Below are positions 1 through 9,310 of a stretch of DNA of 64,000 nt, piece after piece (the stretch's first letter is position 1; the number at the start of each line of letters is the position of its first letter). The translations under genes and the position numbers were made by a program. Source of the stretch: Oscillatoria sp. FACHB-1406 (GTDB taxonomy: Bacteria; Cyanobacteriota; Cyanobacteriia; Cyanobacteriales; Spirulinaceae); assembly GCF_014698145.1 (NCBI RefSeq), contig NZ_JACJSM010000002.1, forward strand, positions 1 to 64,000, in the 5' to 3' direction. Under the pieces are notes generated by a model that was not told the DNA's origin, did not search any database, and saw nothing but the letters and a program-made list of their open reading frames with translations.

Positions 1-458
1 ATACGCTTAATTTTCTCGACCTGGTAGAAATTAAGATCGCGCGAACCGATTAATTTGAGCCTGCCAATCTTGAAGCCATCGGTCAAAGTTAGGGATTTCC
101 GATCGTCGCTAAGCTTCCATCCTGAAGTTTTATATTCGACAGAGTAACCGCGCTTTTTGAATCTCGGAAAGCCCTTTTTACCGGGTACTTTCTTCTTGCA
201 ATTCTCAAAGAATCGACTAATGGCAGACCACGCTCTTTCTGCACTGGCTTGTCTTGCTTGAGAATTTAACTTTTTAGCAAACTCAAACTCTTTGGCAAGT
301 ACAGCGCAGTATTTGTTGAGGTCGTATTTATCGCTCCCTTTTACATCCATCCATAGCCTCAAAGCCTTATTGCGGACAAACAGAGCGGTACGAATCGCCT
401 CATCTATGAGGTTATACTGCTCTGTCTTTCCTTTTAGTTTTGCTTCGAGTATTAGCAT
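1..458 (-). CDS. tnpB: RNA-guided endonuclease TnpB family protein, N-terminal part
   Basis: Translating the minus strand from 458 gives MLILEAKLKGK, then DEAIRTALFVRNKALRLWMD and an ARQASAERAWSAISRFFENC stretch. These are typical N-terminal features of the OrfB/TnpB family, programmable nucleases guided by an RNA from the element's 3' end. Only about 150 residues are present and the RuvC catalytic part lies outside the window. An in-frame ATG at 485 would add nine residues, but the MLILEAK start matches the family better. It is transcribed away from the truncated kinase. Confidence 0.8.
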   Translation of the reverse strand, partial: MLILEAKLKGKTEQYNLIDEAIRTALFVRNKALRLWMDVKGSDKYDLNKYCAVLAKEFEFAKKLNSQARQASAERAWSAISRFFENCKKKVPGKKGFPRFKKRGYSVEYKTSGWKLSDDRKSLTLTDGFKIGRLKLIGSRDLNFYQVEKIKR

Positions 459-555
459 GGATTGGGTCAGTCTTATGCTGGGCATTCTAGCAAAGAATGT
501 TAGATTAATACAAAGCCGTCCTAGAAGGACGGGGTTTTAAACCCAATTTTTCGAT
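1..555 (-). mobile_element. IS200/IS605-type element, tnpB 5' side and terminal hairpin
   Basis: This is the 5' part of a TnpB-encoding insertion element that runs off the left edge. Besides the tnpB fragment it holds a hairpin at 516-532 (arms CCGTCCT/AGGACGG, 3-nt loop) followed by the self-complementary GGGTTTTAAACCC, the kind of subterminal palindrome found at IS200/IS605 ends. No tnpA is visible. The exact outer boundary is uncertain; similarity to the interrupted kinase begins near 574. These elements insert without target duplications, so no direct repeat is expected. Confidence 0.75.
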
Positions 556-573
556 AAAACCGAAGCCGTCCGG

Positions 574-2295
574 ATGCGAGCGCTGGTTGAATTTACACCA
601 GCGGCAATCCCGCAGGGATCTACTTCGCGGCACGCGCTCTTCGACCGCGAGATGCGCTACCTTGCAGCCAGTCAGGGCTGGAAAGAAGATTATCGTTTGG
701 GAGAGTGCGAACTTATCGGTCGGAGTTACTACGAACTTCACCCAGAAATTTCCGAGCGTTGGAAACCCATTCACCAACACTGTTTAAACGGCGCGATTGA
801 GTGCTGCGAAGAAGAGAGTTTGCTTCGGGCTGACGGGACGAGGGATTGGCTGAAATGGGAAGTTCGCCCGTGGTACGATCTCAACGGCGCGATCGGCGGC
901 ATCATTATGCTGACTGAAGTCATTACCCAGCGAAAACAAGCCGAAATTGCCCTCGAACAACTGAATAAAACCCTAGAAACTCAAGTGGAGGAGCGCACTG
1001 CCGAGTTGAAGAAATCGCTTCAAGAACTTGCCGCGATTAAGCTAACCCTCGATCTCTCCATTATCGTTGCCATTACCGATCGCAAAGGCACGATTACCTA
1101 CGCCAACGACAAATTCTGCGAAATTTCTCAATACTCCCGAGCCGAACTGATCGGACAAAATCACCGCCTTTTAAACTCGGGCTACCATCCCCCGCAATTC
1201 TTCCAACAGATGTGGAAAACGATCGCCAGCGGTCAAATTTGGCAGGGAGAAATTTGCAATCGCGCTAAAGATGGGAGCTTGTACTGGGTCGATACTACCA
1301 TCGTTCCCAGCTTGGATGAAAGCGGAAAACCCGAGCAATACGTGGCTGTTTGCAAGGACATTAGCGATCGCAAGCAAGCCGAAGCCGACAATCAAAAACT
1401 CGCTGCTTTAGTCGATAACAGTAACGATTTTATTGCGTTAGGTTCCTTAGAAGGCAAAGCGCTCTATGTCAATCCCGCCGGACGCGCCTTAATGGGTTTA
1501 GAAGCGATCGAAGATCTTTCATCGATCAAAATACTCGATTTTATGTTTCCCGAAGACCGGGAACATTTCCTGCAACAGCAGATGCCCAAAATCCAGCAAC
1601 AAGGGTTCGATCGCGGCGAGTTTCGCTTCAGAAATTTTACGTCTGGCGAAGCCATAGAGATCGACTACAACTCTTTTATTATCAAACACCCCGATACGGG
1701 AGAAATGCTAGCCCTCGGTACGATTTGTCGAGATATTCGAGAGCGAAAATTATCCCAACTTCAACTGCAACAAAGAACTCAAGAATTAGAGGAAACCTTG
1801 CACGAACTTCGACACACACAAATGCAAATGCTCCATAGCGAAAAAATGTCGAGTTTGGGACAAATTGAAGTTAGCAAACAGTACGGTCAGTTGCCTAAAG
1901 TTGAGTGCTATCCGGGTCAACTCAATCAAGTTTGGATGAATATTCTCGTGAATGCGATCGATGCTTTGGAAGAACGAGATCGCCGCCGGACTTACCCGGA
2001 AATTCAACAACATCCCAGCCGCATCCAGATTTGCACAGAAGCTCATCGCGCGGGCTGGGTTAGTATCCGCATTAAAGATAACGGATCGGGCATTCCCCCG
2101 GCGATTTTAGAGCGCATTTTCGATCCCTTTTTTACGACCAAAGATGTGGGTAAAGGAACGGGCCTCGGAATGTCGATCTCCTATCAAATTATTGTTGAAA
2201 AACATAAGGGAAAAATCAGGTGCTTATCCGAGCCGGGAGCGGGAACGGAATTTGCGATCGAAATTCCGATCCGGCAAGTCGATGTGAAGGAATAG
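574..2295 (+). pseudogene. PAS-PAS-PAS histidine kinase, 5'-truncated and lacking the DHp domain
   Basis: Three PAS domains (about residues 1-110, 145-265 and 270-390) are followed by a short coiled coil and a HATPase_c domain (N box NILVNAIDALEE, then [22 protein letters not shown]). The frame opens abruptly inside the first PAS domain (LVEFTPAAI) directly beside the IS200/IS605 end, so the true N terminus is probably lost. Relatives read MSSLGQLVAGVAHEINNP after the coiled coil and continue for about 100 residues of DHp. Here SLGQ (residue 430) joins directly to IEVSKQYGQLPKVECYPGQ, so the H box is gone. A 24-nt in-frame insert lies at 610-633. Autophosphorylation on His is impossible for this product. 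It is called a decayed gene although the frame is open. Confidence 0.7.
610..633 (+). repeat. In-frame small dispersed repeat inside the PAS domain
   Basis: The PAS family reads AAIAMFDREMRYL here, whereas this gene reads AAI, then eight extra residues PQGSTSRH, then ALFDREMRYL. The extra 24 nt start CCGCAGGGATCT and end CGCGGCAC. They resemble the 21-27 nt small dispersed repeats known from filamentous cyanobacteria (Nostoc-type SDRs). The family name is from memory and the boundaries could shift by a few bases. Confidence 0.5.
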
Positions 2296-2359
2296 GTGAA
2301 CTACTCTATTGGCTCGGTGCGATCGCATTTAGAAGTCAACCGACCAGTTAGCTAGAGTG

Positions 2360-3253
2360 CTAAGCCAGAAACTCCGAAGCCACAATCATCGAGCCAATTC
2401 CCTTATCGGTAAAGGTTTCTAATAAGATCGCGTGGGGAATGCGGCCGTCGATAATATGGGCAGCGCGTACCCCTTGGGCTAGAGATCTGACGCAGCACTG
2501 AACTTTCGGAATCATACCGCCGCTCACCGTACCATCTTGAATCAACTCTCGCGCTTGCTGAATGTCAACGCGCTGAATTAACGTGGACATATCCTTATAA
2601 TCGCGCAAAATACCGGGAGTATCCGTCAGCAAAATCAGCTTCTCCGCCCCGAGCGCCGCCGCAATTTCGCCCGCTACCGTATCGGCATTAATATTATGAG
2701 CTTGCCCGCTTTCATCGGCAGCAACGCTCGAAATGACGGGAATATAACCATCTTTAACCAACGTCTCAATAACTTTAGTATCGACGCGGCTGACTTCCCC
2801 AACAAAACCGATACTCTCCCGGTCGAGCGGGCGCGCTTCAATAGAATTGCCATCCTTGCCGCACAAACCCACTGCAATGCCCCCGGCTTGGTTGATTAAC
2901 GACACCAACTCCTTATTAACGCGACCGACGAGAACCATTTCGACAACATCCATCGTATCGGCATCGGTGACGCGCAAGCCCTGCTTAAATTGAGGCTCGA
3001 TATTCAGTTTCGTCAGCCAGCTATTAATTTCCGGCCCGCCACCGTGAACGACAACCGGACGCAACCCCACGCAGGAGAGGAAGACAATATCGCGAATGAC
3101 CTTATCTTTGAGAGTGGAGTCTTTCATCGCCGCACCCCCATATTTAATGACAACCGTGCGACCGGAAAATTGTTGAATGTAGGGAAGGGCTTCGCTGAGA
3201 ACCCGCACGCGCGTCGCTTCGGCTTGTTTGTAAAATTCGCTCTCGCTGGTCAT
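2360..3253 (-). CDS. argB: Acetylglutamate kinase
   Basis: ArgB phosphorylates N-acetyl-L-glutamate, the second and controlled step of arginine synthesis. The 297-residue protein has [35 protein letters not shown] and GGMIPKV, all characteristic of the amino-acid kinase fold. The N-terminal helix (about residues 1-25) marks the arginine-inhibited form. In cyanobacteria this form is relieved of inhibition by PII (GlnB), so nitrogen-status control is expected. A small ORF ends 22 nt upstream on the same strand. The gene converges with the kinase pseudogene on its left. Confidence 0.96.
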   Translation of the reverse strand: MTSESEFYKQAEATRVRVLSEALPYIQQFSGRTVVIKYGGAAMKDSTLKDKVIRDIVFLSCVGLRPVVVHGGGPEINSWLTKLNIEPQFKQGLRVTDADTMDVVEMVLVGRVNKELVSLINQAGGIAVGLCGKDGNSIEARPLDRESIGFVGEVSRVDTKVIETLVKDGYIPVISSVAADESGQAHNINADTVAGEIAAALGAEKLILLTDTPGILRDYKDMSTLIQRVDIQQARELIQDGTVSGGMIPKVQCCVRSLAQGVRAAHIIDGRIPHAILLETFTDKGIGSMIVASEFLA

Positions 3254-3275
3254 ACCGATTTTCGATGTTAAATTA

Positions 3276-3539
3276 TCAAGGGTTAGGAATTTCTAGCAGT
3301 TTAGACGATCTCGCAGGCCGGGATTGTTCGCAATCGACGATTTTTTCATCCCCTTGATGCAAATCTTGCGTCAGGATTTGAGTTTCAAGGAGAGCGATCG
3401 CTGTCCGGTCAATAATGCAATCCACTGATGGCTCGATCGCCAAAAGATAAATCCGAGCTATTTTATGGGTTCTTTTCAGCGATCGAACCGCGCTATCGAG
3501 AGTTAGCCGCAAATAATAACAATTTTTGCCCGATCGCAT
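3276..3539 (-). CDS. Small hypothetical protein upstream of argB
   Basis: An 87-residue frame begins [18 protein letters not shown] and has a regular strand/helix pattern in its first 65 residues, then a low-complexity tail ending LEIPNP. It ends 22 nt before argB on the same strand, so the two could be co-transcribed. I do not recognise a family. The opposite strand has no competing gene, but the frame is short and the tail is unconvincing, so this is a moderate call. Confidence 0.45.
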   Translation of the reverse strand: MRSGKNCYYLRLTLDSAVRSLKRTHKIARIYLLAIEPSVDCIIDRTAIALLETQILTQDLHQGDEKIVDCEQSRPARSSKLLEIPNP

Positions 3540-3599
3540 CGTCTTTGCGAGAGTTCGGATACAGTCGGTAGAGAGATATCCATTCTACAGGGAGAAATT

Positions 3600-5081
3600 A
3601 TGCCTCCAAAACTGGTTGTTATCGGCGATAGCCTGTCCCAAGGCATGATGAGTGCCAGCATCTACCAGCCAGAAGTTTCCTATCCCGCGTTAATTGCTCG
3701 CTGTTTGGGCGCAGTTCCGACGAAGGGTGCGGCATCCCAAGATCGCCCCTCATTTCGCATTCCCGACTTTAGCGGCGAAGGGGGGTTGCCCGTCAATCTC
3801 GAGCGCGTGTTGCGATTGTTAGTCGAGCGCTACGGCGCAGCGGTGGACTGGGCGGAAGTGCTACCGGCGGCGTTAAGCATTCGCAGTTTTGTCGATCGCG
3901 TCGAAGATTATTGGGAGCGAGGCGACGGTTCGCGCGCTTCTACCACCGGCCCGGTTCATCACAATTTATCCGTGTTTAGCTTTAAGTTAGGAGACTGCGA
4001 TACTTTAACTGAAGCGAACTGTCGCCAAGCCATCCCCGAGCCGAAGGACGATTTACTCGCTCAGATCCCGGAGTCGGCAATGGCTCGAGCCGCACGCCGC
4101 ACGCTGAATCCGCGTTTTGACAAGCGCTTGGAAAATCTCACCCAGCTTGACTTGGCTAGAGCGATCGCGCAGCGCGAAGGTAAAATCGAAAATCTCATCT
4201 TTTGGTTGGGAGCGAATAACGCCCTCGGAACGGTAACGAACCTCAAAATCCAGTGGTCGAAAGCGAGCGATCTGTTGCTGTCCTCGCATTTAGTAACGGC
4301 AAACTTATGGCGGCCGGAGCATTTTCGCGCCCTGCTCGATCGCATTGCCCCAAAACTCGCCGCGATCGAGGCAGAACGAGTTTTTATCGGCACGATTCCC
4401 CACGTCACGATTCCCCCCATCTCCCGGGGCATCACGCCGGGTAAAAGTGGCGACGAAGCGCGCAGTAGCGACGGTTACTACGAATGTTATACCCAATTTT
4501 GGGTTTGGGATGATGAGTTTGAGAAAGCACCCGAACGTTTCTCTTATCTCACCCGCGATGATGCTCGCACGATCGATCGCACTATTGATGCCTACAACGA
4601 GATGTTAAAAGCAGAGGCACAAAAGCGCGGCTGGTATCTCGTCGATATCTGTAAAATGTTAGATGACCTGGCTTTTCGCCGCCAAGGGGGAGAAACGAGT
4701 TATGTGTTTCCGCCTGCAATGTTAGAAGCATTTCGCACCCATCCCGGCACGAAAGATTGGCTGACCCCAGAAGGGCAGCACGTCCCCGATACTCGCTATT
4801 TGCGGATTGTGGCGGAAGGAGGACGAACGCAATATACCGGAGGGCTGTTTAGTTTGGATGGTTTTCATCCCACCACGGTGGGGTACGGACTGGTTGCAGA
4901 AGAGTTCCTTAAGGTCATGAAGCAGGCAGGGACAGAAATCCAACAACCCTTAAACTGGAAAGCAATTATCTCAGTATCGTCCCTGCTTAACGATCCACCC
5001 GCGAATTTAGAAAGTTTGCGCCAGACTTTGGGCTTTCTCTACAACCGCACGCCGCTGCGGGATCTCATTGAAGCCCTGTAA
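3600..5081 (+). CDS. SGNH/GDSL-family hydrolase
   Basis: The 493-residue protein opens with the block I motif VIGDSLSQG (nucleophile Ser11). It has a central GANNALG (block III-like Asn) and a C-terminal DGFHPTTVGYG supplying the catalytic Asp-His. This is the SGNH esterase/lipase fold, but the protein is much longer than the usual 200-250 residues, with a large insertion between blocks I and III. There is no clear signal peptide. The substrate is unknown. GGAG lies just upstream of the ATG. It converges with the RNase H-like gene, only 4 nt apart. Confidence 0.8.
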   Translation: MPPKLVVIGDSLSQGMMSASIYQPEVSYPALIARCLGAVPTKGAASQDRPSFRIPDFSGEGGLPVNLERVLRLLVERYGAAVDWAEVLPAALSIRSFVDRVEDYWERGDGSRASTTGPVHHNLSVFSFKLGDCDTLTEANCRQAIPEPKDDLLAQIPESAMARAARRTLNPRFDKRLENLTQLDLARAIAQREGKIENLIFWLGANNALGTVTNLKIQWSKASDLLLSSHLVTANLWRPEHFRALLDRIAPKLAAIEAERVFIGTIPHVTIPPISRGITPGKSGDEARSSDGYYECYTQFWVWDDEFEKAPERFSYLTRDDARTIDRTIDAYNEMLKAEAQKRGWYLVDICKMLDDLAFRRQGGETSYVFPPAMLEAFRTHPGTKDWLTPEGQHVPDTRYLRIVAEGGRTQYTGGLFSLDGFHPTTVGYGLVAEEFLKVMKQAGTEIQQPLNWKAIISVSSLLNDPPANLESLRQTLGFLYNRTPLRDLIEAL

Positions 5082-5085
5082 GTTC

Positions 5086-5994
5086 TCAATCGACTCGTTC
5101 GAGTTGCCAAAGAATTTGGTTGCCTTCGCGTCGCACGCGGGACACGACCCAATTGCGCCACGGCCAATGGTCGCCGCGACTGGTTACGGCGCTGGCGTTG
5201 ACGTTCATTAAGTCAGCCAGTTCGGAACTGCCAATCAAGTAACCTTTGCTGGCGATTTCGTCGGCAATGCGCAGCGATTCGATCGAATGCCTAAGTTGAG
5301 CGATGCGCTGTTCCTGGGAGAGTAGCGAGTCGTCGGTTGCGCTGGTGGGAGCGAATTCAGTCATTTTTTTATGGGGGGTTGTTGGGTGAGGATGCTGTTT
5401 GTAACCTATCGTTACTTGTGCTTCTGAGTCTGATAAGCCCGCTACCTTTTCTCGATGGGGTCTTTGCAGCCATTCGAGGTCTTGCAGGGCGGTTTCAAAG
5501 TCGGAGAAGGGGTGCTGAGAACCCACGCCGCCCGCGAAGGCTCGTGCAATACGCGCAGCGGATTCGGTGGAGTCCGCATCGGCGTATTCGTTACTCGGCT
5601 TATTACTCTGTTCGTACCCATACTGCCAATCGATCCGATCGCTGTTGAGGCGATCGAGGGTTTCCCAGAGTTCTCGATGGAGAATGGGTTCGCCTCCATC
5701 GGTTTTCCACTCGCTCTGCTTCCACCCGGAAAGCCCCTTCGTTACTCCCGTTCTCAGGTATTCGCTGTTGATGTAGAGGGTAACGGGTTCGCTTTGGGCG
5801 GTGGCGCTGAGAAGCTGGAGAGCAGCAACGGCTGCCTGCATTTCCATACAGTTACTCGTGGTTTGCTCCTGCGCGCCCCCTAATTCGACAATGGAACCAT
5901 CGGTGAAGCTGACAACTAATCCCCATCCTCCGGGTCCGGGGTTTCCCAAGCAAGTTCCATCGGCGTAGAAACTTTTAATGATGCGAGTGGACAT
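5086..5994 (-). CDS. RNase HI-like protein with C-terminal extension, one catalytic Asp replaced
   Basis: Residues 1-160 form an RNase H domain: YADGTCLGNPGPGGWG (Asp12), NCMEMQAA (Glu51) and NEYADAD (Asp139). The third acidic position, normally Asp in the TDSxY motif, is Asn76 here (YINSEY). The usual GHSGNEGNE loop is also replaced by EQSNKPSNE. About residues 220-302 form a separate domain (ASKGYLIGSSELADLMNV, then RGDHWPWRNWVVSRVRREG), seen in cyanobacterial RNase H paralogues and possibly nucleic-acid binding. RNase HI needs the carboxylate at position 70 (E. coli numbering), so cleavage of RNA-DNA hybrids is doubtful. Confidence 0.85.
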   Translation of the reverse strand: MSTRIIKSFYADGTCLGNPGPGGWGLVVSFTDGSIVELGGAQEQTTSNCMEMQAAVAALQLLSATAQSEPVTLYINSEYLRTGVTKGLSGWKQSEWKTDGGEPILHRELWETLDRLNSDRIDWQYGYEQSNKPSNEYADADSTESAARIARAFAGGVGSQHPFSDFETALQDLEWLQRPHREKVAGLSDSEAQVTIGYKQHPHPTTPHKKMTEFAPTSATDDSLLSQEQRIAQLRHSIESLRIADEIASKGYLIGSSELADLMNVNASAVTSRGDHWPWRNWVVSRVRREGNQILWQLERVD

Positions 5995-6002
5995 TACAAT
6001 TC

Positions 6003-6036
6003 AATTGATAATTGATAATTGATAATTGATAATTGG
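6003..6036. repeat. Heptanucleotide tandem repeat (AATTGAT)n
   Basis: About five tandem copies of AATTGAT lie between the RNase H-like and TPR-CHAT genes. They are STRR-type repeats of the kind scattered through cyanobacterial intergenic DNA. The same words recur at 54661-54745 and 60344-60380. Confidence 0.85.
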
Positions 6037-6097
6037 CAATGCACAATTAATCGATATATTGTCCATTGCCCGTTGCGCGCTGAGTCCGTTGTTGTCT

Positions 6098-9000
6098 TCA
6101 ACCGATCGCGATAAATCCCGCCCAGTAGTAGGGATTCGCATAGGGATAGGAATCGCCCTTCATTTTAGCAGCATTCTCTTCTAGGGTTCTCACTTGGGTT
6201 TCGAGGTGTTCGGCGGATCGGGTATCGCTGGCTTCGGAAATGCGATCGCGGTAGGCAACCATCAAGCTCTCGGCGGTGGCGGTTTGCAACCAGCGCTGAC
6301 TTTGGTACAAGGCTTCGGGCGGTTCGGCTCCGGCGCTCAAACGGCGGTAGAATTCTCCTATCAGCAGGTCGCTCGCGATTCTATCTCCCGGCCAAAGACG
6401 GTAGAGAATGTACTGTACGCCGCGATCGAGCAGTCTTTCGAGCAGGGCTGCCGTTTTTGCGAGGTTGCTCGGCAGAACCATGAGGTAATAGGAGGAGAGG
6501 GGCAGGGTACTGAGTTGCTCCAAACCGAGGCTTTCACCGTAAGCCCATTCAATACCATATTTATTGATTTTTGTCAAACCCGTCCCGGCGGGTTCGGCGA
6601 CGTGGAGGATTTGATAGCCCTCAGAAATGGCGGCGATCGCGGCGCTTTTCGAGGTTTGGGCGGGATCGAGGTAGCGAGCGCCAGCCCAGTTGCGGCTGAC
6701 CTGTTGGAAAATCTCCGCTTCCACCTCGCTCTGCCCAACAAATAGACCCGACAGCGAGGTCGGTCGTTGCTGGGTTGAGGGACGAAAGGCGGTGCGGGTG
6801 CTGGGGTAACAGTGGGGGATAGCCGTCGAGCGGGCAGAGGCAAACAAAGCCGGCAGGGGTAGCAAATCCAGTTCGCTGCCCGGAATCAGGGTCAAAACGG
6901 AGGCTGCTGAAGCGGTTTCTTTAGCAGTAGCAGCCAGAATCGCCGGAACATTGAGAATCTCGGCGAGTCGCTCCAGCAGTTTAGAGAAGACGCTCGGTTC
7001 GGCTTCCGCTTGCAGAAGGCAGCGTTGCCAGTCGAGCCGCCAAGTTTGGAATTGTTGCAAGCGTTGCAGTAACTCCAAGCTGTGACCGCTCGTTTGCGGC
7101 GCGCGCTCCGGGTCGCTTTCTTCAATCTCGAGGAGGTCGAGCAAAATTTGCCCGATTCGAGTGGGATTTTCCCGTGCTTCCCGAATCCTGGCTCGCAGTG
7201 CGGGCGTTAAGACAATTTGTTTGACTTCATTTCCCGGCTGACCGAGAACGAGGGGTTCGGCCCGATCGCGATCGAGAATAAACGTCGTCAGTGCTACGGG
7301 GCTGAGATGCCAGTAAACCGCGACGGTTTGGGGTGCGAGCCGCTCCCGAAGTTCCCGCCAACTCGGCGCTTCTGGGGAAGGTTCTCCCTCGATTGAGCTA
7401 GCCGCCACTTGACTTTGTTGGGCGAGTTCTAGGGCTGTGGCTAATTCTCCCGACTGCACCGCCAGATCGACTCCTAACTGATTGAACCGAGCTAGTTCTG
7501 CCGCGCGGCATTTCTGTTGACCCTCCGACTGTTGGGGATTGTCAAGCAGCCGCAACAGCAAACTCGCTCCGCGCTGCAAAGACTTATTCGCCCGGGCTGT
7601 ATCTTCCAGCGCCCACTGGACTTGAATCAAATCTTGCAGCACTTCCAGGTGTAACTCCGGGAAGGCTTCTTCGGTGAGGGTCGTCAGGGCTTCGTGATAG
7701 CGACCGACGGCTTTTTGACGCAATTCCTCAGCTTCTTGGGGGTTGGTTTGCGCTTGGCGGGAGTACAATCGACCGATCGCGGCGTGCAATTGCCCCCAGC
7801 CTTCCGGGTGAGTGTTGGGATAAAGGCATTCTAGCCCCGCTTCCAAGCTGGCGAGTTCCCCGGCTTCGCCGCGCTGATTGAGGCTGGGCGAAGAGTCAGA
7901 AATGGCGCTTAGGGAGGTGAGCAGCAGGTCTGGGGCGGCGGAGAGCCGAGCCGCATGACTGCGACCGAGCCAAGCTTCCCAGGCTTCGGGTTTAAATTGT
8001 AATGCTTTATCGAAGGAGGCGATCGCTTCTTCGTAAACTTGCAGTTCGATTGCGGCATGACCGCGAGCCGTCCAAATTTCCGGCGTATCGGCTCGCAGTT
8101 CTAAGGCTCTATCGTAGGACGCGATCGCCTCTTTTGCATTGCCGACCTTCTTCAACGTCAAGCCGCGCTGATACCATACCCCCGAAAGATCGGGTTCGAT
8201 TTCGAGCGCTTTTTCGTAAGACGCGATCGCCATTTCCCACTGTCCTGCCCCTTGGAGCGCGTCGCCCCGACTCGACCAAGCTTTATCGTAGTCGGGTTTG
8301 AGTTCCAACGCGCGATCGTAGGACGCAACAGCCGCCTCGAAGCGCTCCAACTCCTCCAGGACAATGCCTTGGTTGTACCAAGCCTTATAGTATGTCGGCT
8401 CCAGTTCCAGCGCTTGACGGTAACAGATCAGGCTCTCTTCCGGTCGTCCCAACTGTTTGAGCGCTAAACCGCGATTGTTCCAAGCTTGATAGTAGCTCGG
8501 TCGCAACTCAATCGCTTTTTCCCAATCGCTCAAAGCGCCCGCAAAATCCTCAATTTCGTAGCGTTCGACACCGCGATTGAAAGCCGTTTCTGGCTCTTCT
8601 AAGGGCGGCGGGTTGGCTTGAGAGTCGATTTGTGCCGCTAGTGCCGTCGCCAGCGACTGCAAGTTCGTCGTCTCCAGTCCGAGTTCCTGCGCCACTTGAA
8701 CGGCAAACGCGGGATTTTGCTGAAGCGTTGTTAACAGTTCTTCCCAAGACCAATCGGTGGGGGAAACTTGACTCGGTATCGGCTCCGGAAGCGGTTCCGG
8801 CGGCGGCAGTTCCTCCATCGGGGCGGGCGCGAGGGGCGGGTTGTCTTCGGGAAGCTCGACTGCTGCTCCGAAGTTTTCTACCCCATCCGGGCCAGTATAC
8901 TCCCAAATTTCGTTGAGGGTTCCGCGCGAGAGGAGTTCCATCGCAATCTCGCGGGCGCGATCTCCGACTTGGCGCGCGGTTGAGGTGGGAGGCAAGGCTT

Positions 9001-9310
9001 GACACTGTTCGTCGAGTTTGAGGAGATACTGAGCCAAGTTTTCATTGGCTGTCGGTGCTGTCATCGCCTTGAGTTGGTAGCGCTCCAACCAGCCCAGCCA
9101 AGCATCCTTGTCGCCTCGTTCGCCCAACGTTTCAAAAAAGCGCTGAATGCGTCCCGGCTGCCACCCATAGGCAATCCCTTCGAGCAATTGCTCGAATAAA
9201 TACTCGTAATCCGCATCGCTGAGGGGTTTGTTAGGCTTTGGCGCTTCTCTCAACTCCGGAGCGGACTCGGACGTTGGGGATTTGAAGAAAGACTGCCAGA
9301 TGTTTTTCAA
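6098..9310 (-). CDS. TPR protein with degenerate CHAT (caspase-like) domain
   Basis: The 1070-residue protein has an N-terminal helical domain (about 25-150), a Pro/Glu-rich linker (about 155-190) and six or more TPR units (about 240-450, e.g. AWNNRGLALKQLGRPEESLICYRQALELEP). A further helical region leads to a C-terminal CHAT-like domain (about 720-1070) ending ANPYYWAGFIAIG. CHAT proteases use a His in HFATHG and a Cys in LSAC. The corresponding stretches here are HVAEPAG (Pro907 at the His position) and LPSNLA (Asn949 at the Cys position), so the fold is kept but the protease is probably dead. A scaffold or regulatory role by TPR contacts is inferred. No signal peptide. Confidence 0.8.
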   Translation of the reverse strand: MKNIWQSFFKSPTSESAPELREAPKPNKPLSDADYEYLFEQLLEGIAYGWQPGRIQRFFETLGERGDKDAWLGWLERYQLKAMTAPTANENLAQYLLKLDEQCQALPPTSTARQVGDRAREIAMELLSRGTLNEIWEYTGPDGVENFGAAVELPEDNPPLAPAPMEELPPPEPLPEPIPSQVSPTDWSWEELLTTLQQNPAFAVQVAQELGLETTNLQSLATALAAQIDSQANPPPLEEPETAFNRGVERYEIEDFAGALSDWEKAIELRPSYYQAWNNRGLALKQLGRPEESLICYRQALELEPTYYKAWYNQGIVLEELERFEAAVASYDRALELKPDYDKAWSSRGDALQGAGQWEMAIASYEKALEIEPDLSGVWYQRGLTLKKVGNAKEAIASYDRALELRADTPEIWTARGHAAIELQVYEEAIASFDKALQFKPEAWEAWLGRSHAARLSAAPDLLLTSLSAISDSSPSLNQRGEAGELASLEAGLECLYPNTHPEGWGQLHAAIGRLYSRQAQTNPQEAEELRQKAVGRYHEALTTLTEEAFPELHLEVLQDLIQVQWALEDTARANKSLQRGASLLLRLLDNPQQSEGQQKCRAAELARFNQLGVDLAVQSGELATALELAQQSQVAASSIEGEPSPEAPSWRELRERLAPQTVAVYWHLSPVALTTFILDRDRAEPLVLGQPGNEVKQIVLTPALRARIREARENPTRIGQILLDLLEIEESDPERAPQTSGHSLELLQRLQQFQTWRLDWQRCLLQAEAEPSVFSKLLERLAEILNVPAILAATAKETASAASVLTLIPGSELDLLPLPALFASARSTAIPHCYPSTRTAFRPSTQQRPTSLSGLFVGQSEVEAEIFQQVSRNWAGARYLDPAQTSKSAAIAAISEGYQILHVAEPAGTGLTKINKYGIEWAYGESLGLEQLSTLPLSSYYLMVLPSNLAKTAALLERLLDRGVQYILYRLWPGDRIASDLLIGEFYRRLSAGAEPPEALYQSQRWLQTATAESLMVAYRDRISEASDTRSAEHLETQVRTLEENAAKMKGDSYPYANPYYWAGFIAIG

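Noticed and set aside
8550-9005. 151-codon alternate frame inside the TPR-CHAT gene
   Set aside because: Same strand, different frame, rich in Arg/Ser as expected from shifted GC-rich codons. The long frame has clear TPR units.
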